In this document: piece by piece, positions 27,035-35,531 of the stretch
Layout of the letters: every line of letters starts with the position of its first letter
How positions within the stretch are numbered: position 1 is the stretch's first letter
Source of the DNA: an uncultured Prevotellaceae bacterium
GTDB taxonomy: Bacteria > Bacteroidota > Bacteroidia > Bacteroidales > Bacteroidaceae
Assembly (NCBI GenBank): GCA_902776195.1
Contig: CACYPF010000023.1
Location: 17,189 to 81,188 of the forward strand
Length of the DNA stretch: 64,000 nucleotides
Direction: 5' to 3'
Program-made: the position numbers and the translations under genes
The notes under the pieces: generated by a model
Told to the model about the DNA's origin: nothing
Database searches by the model: none
Seen by the model: the letters and a program-made list of their open reading frames with translations, nothing else

Positions 27035-28332
27035 CGGCTCATGAGGAAAGCCTTGAAATCATCGAAATTCTTCGTCATCTCCACACTCTGTTTCTTCCCC
27101 CTCATGAAGGCTGCAAGGCGTTCAGGAATCTGAATGTCACCACCGATGATGTTGTCGACCGTCTCCTTGAACTTCGCAGGATGAGCCGTCTCACAAAACA
27201 CGCCGACCTCATTATCCTTCAGTCCCTCCTGCAGGGCACGATAGCCACATGCGCCATGGGGGTCGAGGGTATAGCCTGTTTCCGCATAACACTGACGCAT
27301 GGTCTCACGGATTTGTTCGTCACTATACGTGGCACCGCTGATAAGACTGCTGATTCGCTCATGACTCTTGCCATAGAGGTCGTAGATACGTGCGAAGTTG
27401 GAGGGATCACCCACATCCATCGCATTGGCAAGAGTCTGCACGGAAGCTTTCGGCTCGTACTTCCCTGTCTGCAGGTATTTATAGAAGATGTCGTTGGCGT
27501 TATTAGCAGCGATAAATCGTTTGATGGGCAGTCCCATCTCGTGTCCGAACAGGGCAGAGCAAATGTTGCCGAAGTTGCCACTGGGTACACACATGACGAG
27601 ATTATCAGCTTTTCCAAGTGCTTTCATCCTGGCGTAGGCATTGAAATAGTAGAATGCCTGAGGCAGGAACCGGGCAACATTGATGCTGTTGGCAGAAGTT
27701 AGTTTCATGTGATGATTCAGTTCCTCATCCATGAAGGCAGATTTCACCAAAGCCTGACAATCGTCGAAGACACCATCCACCTCGACTGCGGTGATATTCT
27801 TACCAAGGGTGGTAAATTGGCTCTCCTGAATCTTGCTGACCTTTCCTTTGGGATAGAGCACATAGACGTGGATGCCCTCCACACCAAGAAATCCGTTGGC
27901 TACAGCCGAACCTGTGTCACCACTCGTGGCGACGAGGACGTTCACCTGTTTATTCTGAGTATTCCGAATGAAATACTGCAACAGGCGTGCCATGAAACGG
28001 GCACCTACGTCCTTGAAGGCGAGGGTAGGACCATGGAAGAGTTCAAGGGTATAGATATTGTCCTTGACTTTCACCACGGGACAATCGAACGACAATGTGT
28101 CGTAGACAATCTTCTTCAGGGCATCAGCCTCCACATCCTCACCGAAGAAAGCATCGGCAACGGTATGGGCAATCTCCTGGAAACTCTTCGTCTCGATGGT
28201 GTCGAAGAACTCTTTTGGTAGTTTCTTGATGCGCTCAGGCATATACAGACCTCGGTCTTCGGCAAGTCCTTTGACGACTGCTTTGTGCAAATCAGCGATG
28301 GGCGCTTTCCCATTGGTAGAATAGTATTTCAT
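27031..28332 (-). CDS. thrC: Threonine synthase
   Basis: A 433-residue PLP enzyme that converts O-phosphohomoserine to threonine. It opens MKYYSTNGKAP, the PLP lysine is in HGPTLAFKDVGARF, and VATSGDTGSAVANGF and CVPSGNFGNICSA bind the cofactor phosphate and substrate. It is full length. Its start overlaps the end of the preceding gene by 4 nt, making it the third gene of a thrA-homoserine kinase-thrC operon. Confidence 0.96.
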   Translation of the reverse strand: MKYYSTNGKAPIADLHKAVVKGLAEDRGLYMPERIKKLPKEFFDTIETKSFQEIAHTVADAFFGEDVEADALKKIVYDTLSFDCPVVKVKDNIYTLELFHGPTLAFKDVGARFMARLLQYFIRNTQNKQVNVLVATSGDTGSAVANGFLGVEGIHVYVLYPKGKVSKIQESQFTTLGKNITAVEVDGVFDDCQALVKSAFMDEELNHHMKLTSANSINVARFLPQAFYYFNAYARMKALGKADNLVMCVPSGNFGNICSALFGHEMGLPIKRFIAANNANDIFYKYLQTGKYEPKASVQTLANAMDVGDPSNFARIYDLYGKSHERISSLISGATYSDEQIRETMRQCYAETGYTLDPHGACGYRALQEGLKDNEVGVFCETAHPAKFKETVDNIIGGDIQIPERLAAFMRGKKQSVEMTKNFDDFKAFLMSR

Positions 28333-29579
28333 ATCTTCATTAATTCGTTCATAAATTCATTCAGTCTCAATAAACCGTAGGAGCCGTTGACACAACTCTC
28401 CTCATCATAATGCTGTACCTCATCAGGGACGATTCCTTTGTGCCAGATGATGAAGGGTACAGGTTCGTTGACGTGGATACGCATCTCGACAGGGGTGGGA
28501 TGGTCAGGGAGGACAGCGACACAGACATCCTCATCCATCTCGTAGATAGCCTCCAGGATGGGCTTGATCAGCCGCTTGTCCAGATAGTCGATGGCTTTCA
28601 GTTTCAAATCCAAGTCACCGTCATGTCCTGCCTCATCAGTTGCTTCCACATGTACAAAGACGAAGTCGTCTGTTCTCAGTGCGTCAATGGCGGCCTCTGC
28701 CTTTCCTTCGTAATTGGTATTGGCAAGACCTGTAGCACCGGGAACCTTGATGATACGCAGACCAGCATAACGTCCGATACCCTGGATGAGGTCGACAGCA
28801 GAGATAACAGAGCCACTCTTTACTTGCGGATATTGTGCCATCAGTGTCTGCATCGATGGACGATAGCCACCGCTCCAGGGCCAAATGCTGTTTGCCTGAC
28901 GCTCTCCCTTTTCCGCTTTTGCGATATTATAGGGATGCTTGGCAAGCAATTCCTGCGATCTGAGTATGAGGTCGTTGATGAGGTCGGCTGTCTCTTGGGG
29001 AGTCATGCGTCCCTTTTCTGTTGAGACGGAGTCGCAACAGACAGTGTCATCTGGCTTTACCAATAGCGGGCGCCATGGTTCGTTGGGATGGTCATGGGGT
29101 GGGGCACATACGATATGCTTGTTACCACCCTTGATGACCAGCAGGTGGCGGTATTGTATGCCCGTGATGAATTTCACCCGGTCACTGCCCAGGTGTTCAT
29201 TCAGATATTCAATGAGGATGCGGGCATCATCTGTTTCCAGATTTCCCCCATTATGGGTGATAATCTTTCCATCCTCCAAAGTGATGATATTACAACGGAT
29301 GGCAAAGTCATCATCCGTCATCTCATAGCCTATAGAAGCAGCTTCCAAAGGACCGCGTCCCTCATATACTTTGTTAAGGTCATAGCCGAGGATGGCTGTA
29401 TTGGCAACCTCAGAACCAGGAGGAAAACCTTCAGGAACGGTTATCAACCGACCTGTACGTCCCTCCTTAGCCAGTTGCTCCATGTATTGTGGACGGGCAT
29501 ACTGCAACAGGGTCTTATCACCCAGTCTGGCGACAGGATGGTCTGCCATGCCGTCGCCTAATATAATAATGTGCTTCAC
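28329..29579 (-). CDS. iPGM-like homoserine kinase (COG3635 type)
   Basis: A 416-residue alkaline-phosphatase-superfamily protein that most pipelines call cofactor-independent phosphoglycerate mutase. It opens IIILGDGMADHPVARLG, has GPLEAASIGYEM, and metal ligands in HVEATDEAGHDGD and VLPDHPTP. The homologue in Bacteroides thetaiotaomicron has been reported from mutant fitness work to be the missing homoserine kinase. Its place between thrA and thrC, with overlaps or gaps of a few bases, supports that role here, and no classical GHMP-type thrB is present in the operon. Confidence 0.85.
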   Translation of the reverse strand: MKHIIILGDGMADHPVARLGDKTLLQYARPQYMEQLAKEGRTGRLITVPEGFPPGSEVANTAILGYDLNKVYEGRGPLEAASIGYEMTDDDFAIRCNIITLEDGKIITHNGGNLETDDARILIEYLNEHLGSDRVKFITGIQYRHLLVIKGGNKHIVCAPPHDHPNEPWRPLLVKPDDTVCCDSVSTEKGRMTPQETADLINDLILRSQELLAKHPYNIAKAEKGERQANSIWPWSGGYRPSMQTLMAQYPQVKSGSVISAVDLIQGIGRYAGLRIIKVPGATGLANTNYEGKAEAAIDALRTDDFVFVHVEATDEAGHDGDLDLKLKAIDYLDKRLIKPILEAIYEMDEDVCVAVLPDHPTPVEMRIHVNEPVPFIIWHKGIVPDEVQHYDEESCVNGSYGLLRLNEFMNELMKI

Positions 29580-29582
29580 TGC

Positions 29583-32069
29583 TTAAATATTAGCGATAGA
29601 CATAATATTCGCAAACACACCAGCGGCAGTCACGGCAGCACCGGCACCATAACCCTGGATGAGCATGGGGTACTCCTTGTAACGTTCCGTAGTCAGCAGA
29701 ACGATGTTGTTGGAACCCTCCAGTCCGTAGAAAGGATGACCGTAAGGCACTTCTTTCAATGCGACATTCGTCTTGCCATTCTCCATGGTTGCCACGAAAC
29801 GCCAACGCTTGTTCTCTGCCTCCAATACCTTACGGCGAGCCTCAAAGTCAGCATCCAGTTCAGGAAGACGCTTCCAGAAGTCATCAATGCTACCCTCGAA
29901 ATAGCTGTCGGGAACGAAGAGGTGTTTCTCTACATCCTCCTGTTCCACCTGATAGCCTGCCTCACGGGTGAGGATGACCAGTTTGCGTATCACATCCGTA
30001 CCAGACAGGTCGATACGTGGGTCAGGTTCTGAATAACGCTGTTCCTTGGCACGACGTACGGTTTCTGAGAAAGGAACGTCAGCGGCTATCTCGTTGAAGA
30101 TGAAGTTGAGAGTACCAGAGAGGATTGCCTCAATCTTCAGGATCTTGTCACCTGAGTTACAGAGGTCGTTAATGGTACCGATGATAGGAAGACCGGCCCC
30201 CACGTTAGTCTCATAACGGAACCACACACCGCGGTCACGTGCTGTTTGTTTTAGTTTGATATAGCTCGCATAGTCGCTGGAAGCTGCAATCTTATTGGCA
30301 GCCACGACGGAAATGTTATGCTCCAGGAATGTCTGATAAAGTGATGCGATCTGTTTACTTGCTGTGCAGTCGACAAAGACAGAGTTGAAGATGTTCATCT
30401 TCACAATTTCATCCCGCATGTGTTCTGTATTGGCAGCAAAGCCGGCACGTAGTATTTTCTCATAATTGTCGAGGTCAATACCATCACGGTCGAGTACGAA
30501 GTTTTCAACATCCGAGATGCCTACCACATTCAGTTTCAGACGACGTGACTGCATAAGGAACTGCTGCTGTGTCCGAATCTGCTCCAGCAGCATACCACCA
30601 ACAGTACCGATACCACAGATAAAGATGTTCAGTACCTTATATTCTGAAAGGAAGAACGAATCATGGAGCACGTTCAGTGATTTGCGAAGGAACTTGCCAT
30701 CAACAACGAAAGAAATGTTTGTCTCTGAAGCACCCTGTGCACAAGCGATGACAGAGATTCCTGAACGCCCGAGCGTACCAAACAGTTTTCCCGCGATACC
30801 TGGTGTCTGCTTCATGTTCTCACCAACGATGGCAATGGTGGCAAGTCCACTCTCCACCTGCATGGGGAACATGGCTCCCGTCTCAATTTCCTTGGCAAAC
30901 TCAGAGTTGAGAACCTCTGCGGCAGCCTTAGCGTCCTCATCACGCACACCGATAGAGGTGGAGTTTTCTGAGGAAGCCTGTGACACCATGAACACGGAGA
31001 TACCTTTGTTGGCGAGGGTAGTGAAGATACGGCGGTTGACACCGATGACACCCACCATCGACAGACCAGTAACGGTAATCAGTGTTGTTCCCTTGATGCT
31101 TGAGATACCTTTAATAGGTTTGTTATCATCATCAATCTTTTCTTTGATAAGGGTACCTGGATGTTCAGGGTTGAAAGTGTTCTTCACCCTGATGGGTATG
31201 TTTTTGACACAGACAGGATAGATGGTCGGAGGATAAATAACCTTTGCGCCGAAGTTACAGAGCTCCATCGCTTCAACGTAAGAGAGTTCGTTGATGGTGT
31301 AGGCACTCTTGATAACTTTCGGGTCAGCTGTCATGAAGCCGTCCACATCTGTCCATATCTCCAGTACCTCGGCATTCAGCACGGCAGCGATGATAGATGC
31401 TGTGTAGTCAGAACCGCCACGGCCGAGATTCGTTGTCTCATGACTGTCACGGTCCCGGGCTATAAAGCCAGGTACCACATAAATCGTTTTATCGTTGAGC
31501 TCCTTGAAGGTTTCCTTAACCAGTTGTGTGGTCAGGTCGGCATCAATCACATGCTTACCCTGTTTCTTCTCGGTACGGATAAAGTCACGGCTATTCATGC
31601 GAACACCGTTTTTCACCATTGCGGCTACGATATGAGAACTCAGTCGCTCACCATAAGAAACGATGGCATCCTCTGTCTTCTTCGACAAGTCGTGAATCAG
31701 GTACACACCATAGTAGATGCTCTTCAACTGGTCGAAGAGCTGGTCTACATTATTAAATAAGTCTACGCGCTTTTTGTCATCAGAAATGATGGCATCAATC
31801 ATTTGGTGGTGGCGTGTCACCATCGCGTCGAATTCCTCACGATAGCGTTCGTCGCCCTGTTTTGCCATCCTTGATGTGGCGATCAGTTTGTCGGTGATGC
31901 CGTCAAGAGCACTTACTACTACTACGACAGGTTGCGTCCGAGCCTCTGTCTCCACAATTTTCTTCAAGCTTAAAATGCTTTTTACGGAACCTACGGACGT
32001 TCCGCCGGCAAAGATACGAAAAGGAGACAAAACGGCAAAGAAAAAGCGAGGAAAAATTTCCTCGCTCAT
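29583..32069 (-). CDS. thrA: Bifunctional aspartokinase/homoserine dehydrogenase, start region altered
   Basis: The frame encodes a ThrA fusion of about 810 family-like residues: aspartokinase to about 300, paired ACT domains (ITVTGLSMVGV, IAIVGENMKQ) and homoserine dehydrogenase from about 470 (ICGIGTVGGMLLEQI). The 5' end is abnormal. Normal proteins begin M-x-V-L-K-F-G-G-T-S, but here GGTS is preceded by RIFA. The only in-frame ATG (32069) lies inside a terminator hairpin, upstream of a perfect promoter whose start point would fall within the codons for GGTS. The usual start and the ATP-site lysine are missing, so the true start, and activity, are uncertain. Confidence 0.75.
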   Translation of the reverse strand: MSEEIFPRFFFAVLSPFRIFAGGTSVGSVKSILSLKKIVETEARTQPVVVVVSALDGITDKLIATSRMAKQGDERYREEFDAMVTRHHQMIDAIISDDKKRVDLFNNVDQLFDQLKSIYYGVYLIHDLSKKTEDAIVSYGERLSSHIVAAMVKNGVRMNSRDFIRTEKKQGKHVIDADLTTQLVKETFKELNDKTIYVVPGFIARDRDSHETTNLGRGGSDYTASIIAAVLNAEVLEIWTDVDGFMTADPKVIKSAYTINELSYVEAMELCNFGAKVIYPPTIYPVCVKNIPIRVKNTFNPEHPGTLIKEKIDDDNKPIKGISSIKGTTLITVTGLSMVGVIGVNRRIFTTLANKGISVFMVSQASSENSTSIGVRDEDAKAAAEVLNSEFAKEIETGAMFPMQVESGLATIAIVGENMKQTPGIAGKLFGTLGRSGISVIACAQGASETNISFVVDGKFLRKSLNVLHDSFFLSEYKVLNIFICGIGTVGGMLLEQIRTQQQFLMQSRRLKLNVVGISDVENFVLDRDGIDLDNYEKILRAGFAANTEHMRDEIVKMNIFNSVFVDCTASKQIASLYQTFLEHNISVVAANKIAASSDYASYIKLKQTARDRGVWFRYETNVGAGLPIIGTINDLCNSGDKILKIEAILSGTLNFIFNEIAADVPFSETVRRAKEQRYSEPDPRIDLSGTDVIRKLVILTREAGYQVEQEDVEKHLFVPDSYFEGSIDDFWKRLPELDADFEARRKVLEAENKRWRFVATMENGKTNVALKEVPYGHPFYGLEGSNNIVLLTTERYKEYPMLIQGYGAGAAVTAAGVFANIMSIANI
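32009..32039 (-). promoter_or_regulatory. Perfect promoter overlapping the 5' end of thrA
   Basis: On the minus strand TTTG (32036-32039), 19 bp, then TATCTTTG (32009-32016). The predicted start of transcription falls in the first conserved thrA codons, so the start codon appears to have been deleted. Confidence 0.8.
32045..32066 (-). terminator. Terminator of the acyl-CoA synthetase operon
   Basis: AGCGAGGAAA and TTTCCTCGCT form a perfect 10-bp stem followed on the minus strand by TTTTTC, 8 nt after the synthetase stop codon. Confidence 0.85.
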
Positions 32070-32074
32070 GCTAT

Positions 32075-33736
32075 TTAGGTATACAGGAATCGCTTGATAC
32101 TCCGCTTAGGTGTCTTTGCAAACTCCTCAGAGCGTATCTCTATTTCAGTTATCTTCTCGTAGGCTGGTAACTGCTCGTTGAGCTGTTGACGGTTCTGTTC
32201 CATGACATTCTTGATGTCATCCTCGTTGAGATTCAAATTCTTTGCCTCGTCATAGTCTGGATATACGAGTCCGACGAGTTTCGTGTCACGTTGTACGACC
32301 ACGCTTTCCACCACCATTGACATAGAGTTCAGTTTGTCCTCAATCTCCTCGGGGTAGATATTCTGTCCGTTAGGACCTAACAGCATGTTTTTGCTTCGTC
32401 CGTTGATAAATACATTACCGTCATAGTCCATCGTACCGAGGTCGCCTGTGTGGTACCAGCCTTCCTCATCGAGGGTTTCTTTGGTAGCCTCTTCATTCTT
32501 ATAATAGCCCAGCATTACGTTCAGTCCACGGGCAAGAATCTCGCCGGGCTTGTGGGCAGGGTCGTCAGAGTTGATCTTCACCTCCATGTGGTATGCTGCC
32601 TGTCCGCAAGAGCCTTGGACGAAGGTATGCCAGTCGCGGTAGCAGATAATCGGGGCACACTCCGTAGCTCCATAACCGACAGTGTAGGGAAATTCTATCT
32701 TTTTCAGGAAAGACTCCACCTCCTGATTGAAGGCAGCACCGCCAATGATGACCTCATAAAGTTGTCCGCCAAATGCTTTTACAACTTCAGCGCATATCAT
32801 CTGACGTACTTTCTTCGAAATGACAGGCATGGAGAGTAACAGACGCATGCGGTTGTTCTGTATCTTGGGAAATACCTTCTTACGGATGATCTTCTCGATG
32901 ACCAGTGGTACAGCAATGATAATCTTGGGCTTGATTTCAGCAAAAGCCTGTGCGATAATGGCAGGAGAGGGAATGCGGTTAAGGTAGTAAACATGACAGC
33001 CGTGCATGAACTCAAATATAAACTCAAATGCCATACCGTACATGTGTGCCATGGGTAGAATAGAGATGATGCGGTCACCCGTCTCAATCGTCTTGCCCAG
33101 CACATACTCTGCAAAGTCGTAGTTTGACCATAAGGCACGGTAGGGTACCATCACACCCTTTGAGAAACCTGTTGTTCCGGATGTGTAGTTGATCATGGCA
33201 AGTTCCTCACCATTCTCTTCTATATAATAATGTACGTGTTCCTTTCTGAAATATTTAGGGAATTTCTTACCATACAACTCATTCAGATGTTCACGGGCAT
33301 AAGTCAGCTTGTCCGTTCTTGACAACATCAGTGAATAGTCGGGATTATTGATAATACCCTCCAGGTGAGGCATCTGTGTGGGGTCTATCTGTGTTGCTAC
33401 ATGGTCGCCGACAAAGAGTAGTTTGGCATCCGAGTGGTTGACGATATTATGAATCTGGTCAGCCATGAACTCATGCAGGATTGGGACGGCAACGGCACCA
33501 TAGGTCAGGGTGGCAAGGAATGCCACTGCCCATTGGCTGGAGTTACGTCCGCAAAGGGCGATTTTGTCGCCTTTCTCAACCCCACAGTTCTCAAACAGAA
33601 TGTGTAGTTTCTCTATCTTACGTGCCACGTCATGGTATTGCAATGTGGCTCCCTTGTAGTCAGTCAGTGCATCAAGGTCCCAGTGGTCGATGACGCTCTG
33701 CTGTATGATTTGGTTAAAACTGGGTACGTTTTCCAT
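32075..33736 (-). CDS. AMP-forming acyl-CoA synthetase (paralogue 2)
   Basis: A 553-residue adenylate-forming enzyme of the long-chain fatty acid-CoA ligase group, which activates an acid with ATP and joins it to CoA. The P-loop is YTSGTTGFSKGV, the adenine motif is GYGATECAP, and the hinge/core motif is GWYHTGDLGTMD; the C-terminal lysine lies in KTPKRSIKRF. It is 12 nt downstream of a close paralogue with the same domain order, and both end in KRFLYT/KRYLYK, so the pair arose by tandem duplication. The substrate cannot be read from sequence. Confidence 0.9.
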   Translation of the reverse strand: MENVPSFNQIIQQSVIDHWDLDALTDYKGATLQYHDVARKIEKLHILFENCGVEKGDKIALCGRNSSQWAVAFLATLTYGAVAVPILHEFMADQIHNIVNHSDAKLLFVGDHVATQIDPTQMPHLEGIINNPDYSLMLSRTDKLTYAREHLNELYGKKFPKYFRKEHVHYYIEENGEELAMINYTSGTTGFSKGVMVPYRALWSNYDFAEYVLGKTIETGDRIISILPMAHMYGMAFEFIFEFMHGCHVYYLNRIPSPAIIAQAFAEIKPKIIIAVPLVIEKIIRKKVFPKIQNNRMRLLLSMPVISKKVRQMICAEVVKAFGGQLYEVIIGGAAFNQEVESFLKKIEFPYTVGYGATECAPIICYRDWHTFVQGSCGQAAYHMEVKINSDDPAHKPGEILARGLNVMLGYYKNEEATKETLDEEGWYHTGDLGTMDYDGNVFINGRSKNMLLGPNGQNIYPEEIEDKLNSMSMVVESVVVQRDTKLVGLVYPDYDEAKNLNLNEDDIKNVMEQNRQQLNEQLPAYEKITEIEIRSEEFAKTPKRSIKRFLYT

Positions 33737-33748
33737 ATTGATTTTCGA

Positions 33749-35407
33749 TTATTTATATAAGTAGCGTTTAATACTCTTCTTCGGTGTTTTCTCAAATTCC
33801 TCCTGACGGAGCTCGATAGCATGTAGACGACTATAGGGAGGAAGGATGTCGTTAAGTTGCTGGCGGTTCTGTTCCATCACGTTCTGCAGGTCTTCCTCAG
33901 AGAATCCCATCTCTTTTGCTTCATCCATGTCAGGGTATACCAAGCCGATGAGGTGTTCTCCGCGTTGTACAATGATACATTCGCTGACCATTGTCATCGA
34001 TCCGAGCTTGTCTTCAATCTCCTCAGGGTAAACATTCTGTCCGTTGGCACCCAGCAACATATTCTTGGAGCGACCGCGGATGAATACATGACCATCCCAT
34101 GACATAGTGGCAAGGTCACCGGTGTGATACCACCCATCCTCATCAAGAGCCTGGCGGGTAGCCTCCTCATTCTTATAATAGCCCAGCATCACATTGGTGC
34201 CACGGGTCACTATCTCACCTGCAATCTCTTGCGGATTAGAGGAGAGGATCTTCACCTCCATGTGGTCCACTGCTGTACCGCAGGAGCCAGACACGAAGTC
34301 ATGGTAGTCGCTATAGGTAATGAGTGGCGCACACTCCGTAGTGCCATAACCAACGGTGATGGGGAAATCAATGTCCTTCATGAATTTCTCAATCTCCTGA
34401 TTCAGTGGGGCACCTCCTACGATGACCTCGTAAGCCTCACCGCCGAAGGCGTTATATACCTCCTGACAGATACGCTCTTTCACTTTCTTCGAGACGACGG
34501 GCATCTGCATGAGAATCTTAATGGCATTGTTCTGTATCTTGGGGAACACCCGTTTGCGGATGATTTTCTCGATAATCAGCGGAACGGCGACTACCAGATG
34601 TGGTCTCACCGTCTTGAAAGCCTCTGCAATGATGGCAGGGGAGGGCAGGCGGTTGAGGAAGAACAGATGGTAACCAGAGCAGAAGGGAAACAGGAACTCA
34701 ATAGCCTGTCCGTACATATGGGCCATGGGTAGGATGCTCAGCATACGGCTGAACTTAGGCATAAAGGGAGCCACCTTGTTCATACAGAAATCAACGTTAC
34801 CCCACAACGAACGGTAGGGTATCATCACTCCTTTCGAGAATCCTGTTGTACCACTGGTATAGTTGAGCATGCAAAGCTCCTCCGGGTCATCTGCATGCCA
34901 GTTGATATGCTCCGCACGGAAAGCCATCGGGTATTTCTCACCGAAGAGTTGGTTGAGACGTTCGCGGGCATCCATCAGTTTCTCATTTCTGCATGTGTGC
35001 AAAGAGAAGTCTGGGAGGTTAAAGATTCCCACTAAGTGCGGCATCTCCTTGGCATCGATGATATTCACAATATAGTCGCCTACGAATAAAAGCTTGGATT
35101 CCGAGTGGTTGACGATATTGTGAATCTGCTCACCATTGAACTCGTGTAGGATTGGTACGATGACAGCACCGTAAGTCAGGGTGGCAAGATAGGCAACAGC
35201 CCAGTGGGCGGAGTTACGTCCGCAAACAGCGATGCGGTCACCTTTCTCGATTCCCGCTGCCTCCATCATGATATGCAGCTTCTCTATCTTGCGGGCTACG
35301 TCGTGATACTGTAACGTAGATCCCTTATAGTCTGTCAGCGCGTCGAGCAGCCAGTTCTCCTTGATCGACTTGACGATATAGGAGTTAAAACTTGGTATAT
35401 CGTTCAT
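33749..35407 (-). CDS. AMP-forming acyl-CoA synthetase (paralogue 1)
   Basis: A 552-residue adenylate-forming ligase when started at 35407 (MNDIPSFNSY), which aligns with the start of its paralogue (MENVPSFNQI). A longer open frame to 35461 runs across the promoter box and is rejected. It carries YTSGTTGFSKGV, GYGTTECAP and GWYHTGDLATM. Length and motifs fit long-chain acyl-CoA synthetase. It is the first gene of the two-synthetase operon, and its promoter is flanked by paired TGCACA half sites that may bind a regulator. Confidence 0.9.
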   Translation of the reverse strand: MNDIPSFNSYIVKSIKENWLLDALTDYKGSTLQYHDVARKIEKLHIMMEAAGIEKGDRIAVCGRNSAHWAVAYLATLTYGAVIVPILHEFNGEQIHNIVNHSESKLLFVGDYIVNIIDAKEMPHLVGIFNLPDFSLHTCRNEKLMDARERLNQLFGEKYPMAFRAEHINWHADDPEELCMLNYTSGTTGFSKGVMIPYRSLWGNVDFCMNKVAPFMPKFSRMLSILPMAHMYGQAIEFLFPFCSGYHLFFLNRLPSPAIIAEAFKTVRPHLVVAVPLIIEKIIRKRVFPKIQNNAIKILMQMPVVSKKVKERICQEVYNAFGGEAYEVIVGGAPLNQEIEKFMKDIDFPITVGYGTTECAPLITYSDYHDFVSGSCGTAVDHMEVKILSSNPQEIAGEIVTRGTNVMLGYYKNEEATRQALDEDGWYHTGDLATMSWDGHVFIRGRSKNMLLGANGQNVYPEEIEDKLGSMTMVSECIIVQRGEHLIGLVYPDMDEAKEMGFSEEDLQNVMEQNRQQLNDILPPYSRLHAIELRQEEFEKTPKKSIKRYLYK

Positions 35408-35473
35408 TGCACAAATTTCAAAATTTTGTGCAAAGGTAATATCTTTCCTGCACAATTCCAAAAATAATGTGCA
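35408..35473 (-). promoter_or_regulatory. Promoter of the acyl-CoA synthetase pair with TGCACA half sites
   Basis: The -7 box TACCTTTG (35431-35438 on the minus strand) has TTTG 20 bp upstream. Two inverted pairs of TGCACA/TGTGCA lie at 35408 and 35427, and at 35449 and 35468; the arms of each pair are offset by 19 bp. They bracket the -7 box and could be operators. Confidence 0.6.
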
Positions 35474-35531
35474 GTTTTTTGCGGGTTAGGTTAAAATAAA
35501 TAATAAATAGGTAAAAAGGGACAAGAACGTT

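Noticed and set aside
27010-27702. 230-codon open frame opposite thrC
   Set aside because: Antisense to intact thrC conserved motifs; no family resemblance.
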